Both the position numbers and the translations under genes were made by a program. Shown here piece by piece: positions 6,654 to 8,001 of a stretch of 8,001 nucleotides of DNA (positions within the stretch are counted from its first letter, which is position 1; each line of letters opens with the position of its first letter). The DNA comes from UBA4717 sp045536775. Its GTDB lineage: Bacteria > Bacillota > Clostridia > Oscillospirales > CAG-272. Under the pieces are notes generated by a model. The model had not been told where the DNA came from. It worked only from the letters and a program-made list of their open reading frames with translations, and made no database searches. The stretch covers positions 1 through 8,001 of the forward strand of contig JAZSOD010000072.1 of the NCBI GenBank assembly GCA_045536775.1. Direction: 5' to 3'.

Positions 6654-7790
6654 ATGAAAAAAGCTAAAATAATTGTTTGCGTCTTTTTCCTCGTTTTGCT
6701 TGCGGCGCTGACGTTTGCAAGTATGGTAAACCCCGTGCGTGAAAGCTCGGAGAGTGAAAACAGACCGCTTGCACAGATGCCTGAATTCTCACTTGAGGCC
6801 ATTTTCGGCGGAGAATTTACCAAGGGCTACGAGGACTTCGTTACCGACCAGTTCGTGTGGCGTGACGCGTGGATAAATATAAAGTCGAGAGTCGAGAGAC
6901 TTCTCGGTAAGACCGCGTCAAACGGCGTGTATTTCGGGAAGGACGGTTACTTTATCGAAAGAGTGACCGAGAACGATATTGACAGAGAGCAGCTTGACAA
7001 GAATATCGGTCAGCTCGAAAAATTTCTTGAAAATATGACTCCCGAGATACAAAATAAGCCTGTTATCGCGCTTGCGCCCGTGGCGGCTATGATCCTTGAG
7101 GACAAGCTTCCGTGGCTTGCCGACGAGTATGACTGGGACACTCTTTTTGATAGCCTCAGTGAAAGATTCGGTGACTCGTTCGTTGATCTGCGCCCCGTGC
7201 TCAGAGCCAATAAGGACGACTACGTTTACTACCGTACCGACCACCACTGGACAACGGACGGCGCGTATCTCGCATATACCGAAATTATAAAGAAATTCGG
7301 CTTCAAGCCGCTTTCAAAGGACGAATTTGATAGGGTAGAAGTAAGTGACTCCTTTCTCGGCACGGTTATCGCAAAGCTCAATATCAAGTCGGACACCGAT
7401 ACGATCGTCAGGTACGATCCTAAAGAGGTAGGTAAGGTCACGCTGAATTATAACAACGGCGCGCTTGTAGCCGATAGCTTTTATAACGATGACAAGCTTC
7501 TTACAAGAGACAAGTACGCGTACTTCCTCGGGGACAATACGGCGCTTATCGAGGTCGGGACCGAAAACAAAAACGGCAGAGTTCTGATTATGGCAAAGGA
7601 CTCGTACGCTAACTGTATGTTACCGATGCTGGCGTGTCATTTCGAGAAGATATACGTTATAGATATGAGATACTTCAATGCAGGCATGGTGTCGTACGCC
7701 AAGCAGCTTGGAGACGTAACGGACGCACTTGTTCTTTACAACGTGTCGGGATTTAGCTCGGCAAAAGAGCTTGTAAAGCTTTATAACTGA
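6654..7790 (+). CDS. DHHW-family (AlgJ/AlgX-like, SGNH-related) membrane-anchored protein, partner of the MBOAT
   Basis: The 378-residue protein starts with a positively charged tip and one hydrophobic segment (IIVCVFFLVLLAALTFA, about 6-22), a signal peptide or uncleaved anchor, so the rest lies outside the membrane. Family landmarks are ENRPLAQMPEFS at 35-46, GKTASNGVYFGKDGYFIER at 85-103, LAPVAAMI at 140-147, and the name-giving YYRTDHHWTTDGAYLAY at 192-208 with Asp196, His197, His198 and Trp199. LIMAKDSYAN at 311-320 follows, where Ser317 is the probable nucleophile by analogy with the GDS motif of AlgJ/AlgX. Known relatives take an acyl group from an MBOAT and place it on an exopolysaccharide, or remain catalytic without strong carbohydrate binding. 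Being 20 bases downstream of the MBOAT gene supports that partnership. It is the last gene before a strong terminator. The acceptor glycan is unknown. Confidence 0.9.
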   Translation: MKKAKIIVCVFFLVLLAALTFASMVNPVRESSESENRPLAQMPEFSLEAIFGGEFTKGYEDFVTDQFVWRDAWINIKSRVERLLGKTASNGVYFGKDGYFIERVTENDIDREQLDKNIGQLEKFLENMTPEIQNKPVIALAPVAAMILEDKLPWLADEYDWDTLFDSLSERFGDSFVDLRPVLRANKDDYVYYRTDHHWTTDGAYLAYTEIIKKFGFKPLSKDEFDRVEVSDSFLGTVIAKLNIKSDTDTIVRYDPKEVGKVTLNYNNGALVADSFYNDDKLLTRDKYAYFLGDNTALIEVGTENKNGRVLIMAKDSYANCMLPMLACHFEKIYVIDMRYFNAGMVSYAKQLGDVTDALVLYNVSGFSSAKELVKLYN

Positions 7791-7797
7791 ACAAAGA

Positions 7798-7828
7798 CGG
7801 GGTGGAGAAAGTCTCCATCCCGCTTTTT
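7798..7828 (+). terminator. Rho-independent terminator after the DHHW gene
   Basis: CGGGGTGGAGA (7798-7808) pairs with TCTCCATCCCG (7812-7822), 11 pairs including one G-T, around a 3-base loop, and is followed by CTTTTT. It begins 7 bases after the DHHW stop and closes the acyltransferase block. Confidence 0.93.
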
Positions 7829-7920
7829 GATTATGGCGCCGTTTATGAACGGGTCGCCGCGGACTGTACAGTGTAGTATGATAGTATACAGGTAGTGCAA
7901 GATGATTGTATACAGTTTTG

Positions 7921-7929
7921 TGATATAAT
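7921..7929 (+). promoter_or_regulatory. Extended -10 promoter for the last gene
   Basis: TGATATAAT contains a perfect TATAAT (7924-7929) preceded by TG one base upstream, the extended -10 form. The -35 region (about 7901-7906, GATGAT) is poor, which is compatible with an extended -10 promoter. Transcription would begin near 7936, about 30 bases before the ATG at 7966. Confidence 0.7.
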
Positions 7930-7949
7930 AAAGGCAGAAAAATGACCGC

Positions 7950-7957
7950 AAAGGAGG
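7950..7957 (+). promoter_or_regulatory. Strong Shine-Dalgarno site of the last gene
   Basis: AAAGGAGG lies 8 bases before ATG 7966. An in-frame ATG at 7942 precedes this site and has none of its own, so 7966 is the likely start. Confidence 0.85.
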
Positions 7958-7965
7958 TTATTAAA

Positions 7966-8001
7966 ATGCCTTGGAAAGACAAAACTGTGGAAGAATTAAG
8001 A
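7966..8001 (+). CDS. N-terminus of a probable IS481-type transposase (3' end outside window)
   Basis: Only 12 codons are visible: MPWKDKTVEELR. A Met-Pro-Trp-Lys opening followed by a Val/Glu-rich stretch is what I recall from the N-terminal helix-turn-helix region of IS481-type transposases (members beginning MPWK and a short TV motif). These proteins bind element ends and cut DNA with an rve/DDE catalytic domain, none of which falls inside the window. The gene has its own extended -10 promoter and a near-perfect ribosome binding site, so it is a real, separately transcribed gene rather than part of the acyltransferase block. With so few residues the family call is tentative; an unrelated small regulator is possible. 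Confidence 0.5.
   Translation, partial: MPWKDKTVEELR

Larger units (their letters stand above)
7864..8001 (+). mobile_element. Possible left end of an insertion sequence (IS481-like), truncated by the window
   Basis: At about 7864 the sequence changes from GC-rich (GCGCCGTTTATGAACGGG region) to AT-rich. The AT-rich part opens with CTGTACAG (7864-7871) and carries short repeats: TAGTAT at 7874-7879 and 7882-7887, and GTATACAG at 7884-7891 and 7908-7915. Repeats near a transposon tip often bind the transposase. The gene starting at 7966 resembles an IS481-type transposase. The position just after a terminator is a typical harmless insertion site. The right end is outside the window, so neither the terminal inverted repeat nor a target duplication can be confirmed, and the exact left boundary is a guess. 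Confidence 0.4.

Noticed and set aside
6918..7247. A 109-codon minus-strand frame inside the DHHW gene
   Set aside because: It lies wholly within a well-supported + strand gene, with no convincing ribosome site and no recognisable product.
7942..7965. Longer start (ATG 7942) for the last gene
   Set aside because: In frame, but the strong AAAGGAGG lies downstream of it and is well placed only for ATG 7966.
1..8001. CRISPR arrays, tRNA or rRNA genes, and riboswitches
   Set aside because: No regularly spaced repeats, cloverleaf patterns or conserved leader motifs were seen on either strand; gaps are too short to hold most of them.

Overview
The window looks like the chromosome of a Clostridia-type Firmicute, perhaps a gut Oscillospiraceae or Lachnospiraceae relative. 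This is inferred from purine-rich Shine-Dalgarno sites before nearly every gene, AGA as a common arginine codon, moderate GC with AT-rich gaps, and the gene families present (a DUF4358 lipoprotein beside an MBOAT and a DHHW protein). I cannot assign a species. All recognised genes are on the + strand and gaps are short (none over 300 bases).

Region 1 (1-3363) is housekeeping. It holds the end of a branched-chain amino acid ABC transporter operon: the C-terminus of permease LivM, ATPase LivG and ATPase LivF, joined by overlapping stop/start signals. Asparaginyl-tRNA synthetase (asnS) follows after 36 bases. No terminator is visible between livF and asnS, but a strong hairpin with a T-run lies just after asnS.

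Region 2 (about 3364-7828) is a self-contained block between two convincing terminators. It encodes an integral membrane acyltransferase-3 protein, a small DUF4358 lipoprotein, an MBOAT O-acyltransferase of the AlgI/PatA type, and a membrane-anchored DHHW (AlgJ/AlgX-like, SGNH-related) protein. The last two form the familiar pair in which the MBOAT passes an acyl group across the membrane and the SGNH-like partner transfers it to an extracellular glycan. My inference is that the block modifies a cell-envelope or exported polysaccharide. The acyltransferase-3 may be a second acyl donor route, and the lipoprotein an accessory factor of unknown function. The lipoprotein gene differs from the acyltransferase-3 gene in codon choice and has the longest gap inside the block.

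Region 3 (about 7829-8001) is a promoter-bearing, AT-rich stretch leading to the first 12 codons of a gene starting MPWKDKTVEELR. Its beginning resembles the N-terminus of IS481-type transposases. An insertion sequence may therefore start near 7864, but its body lies outside the window.
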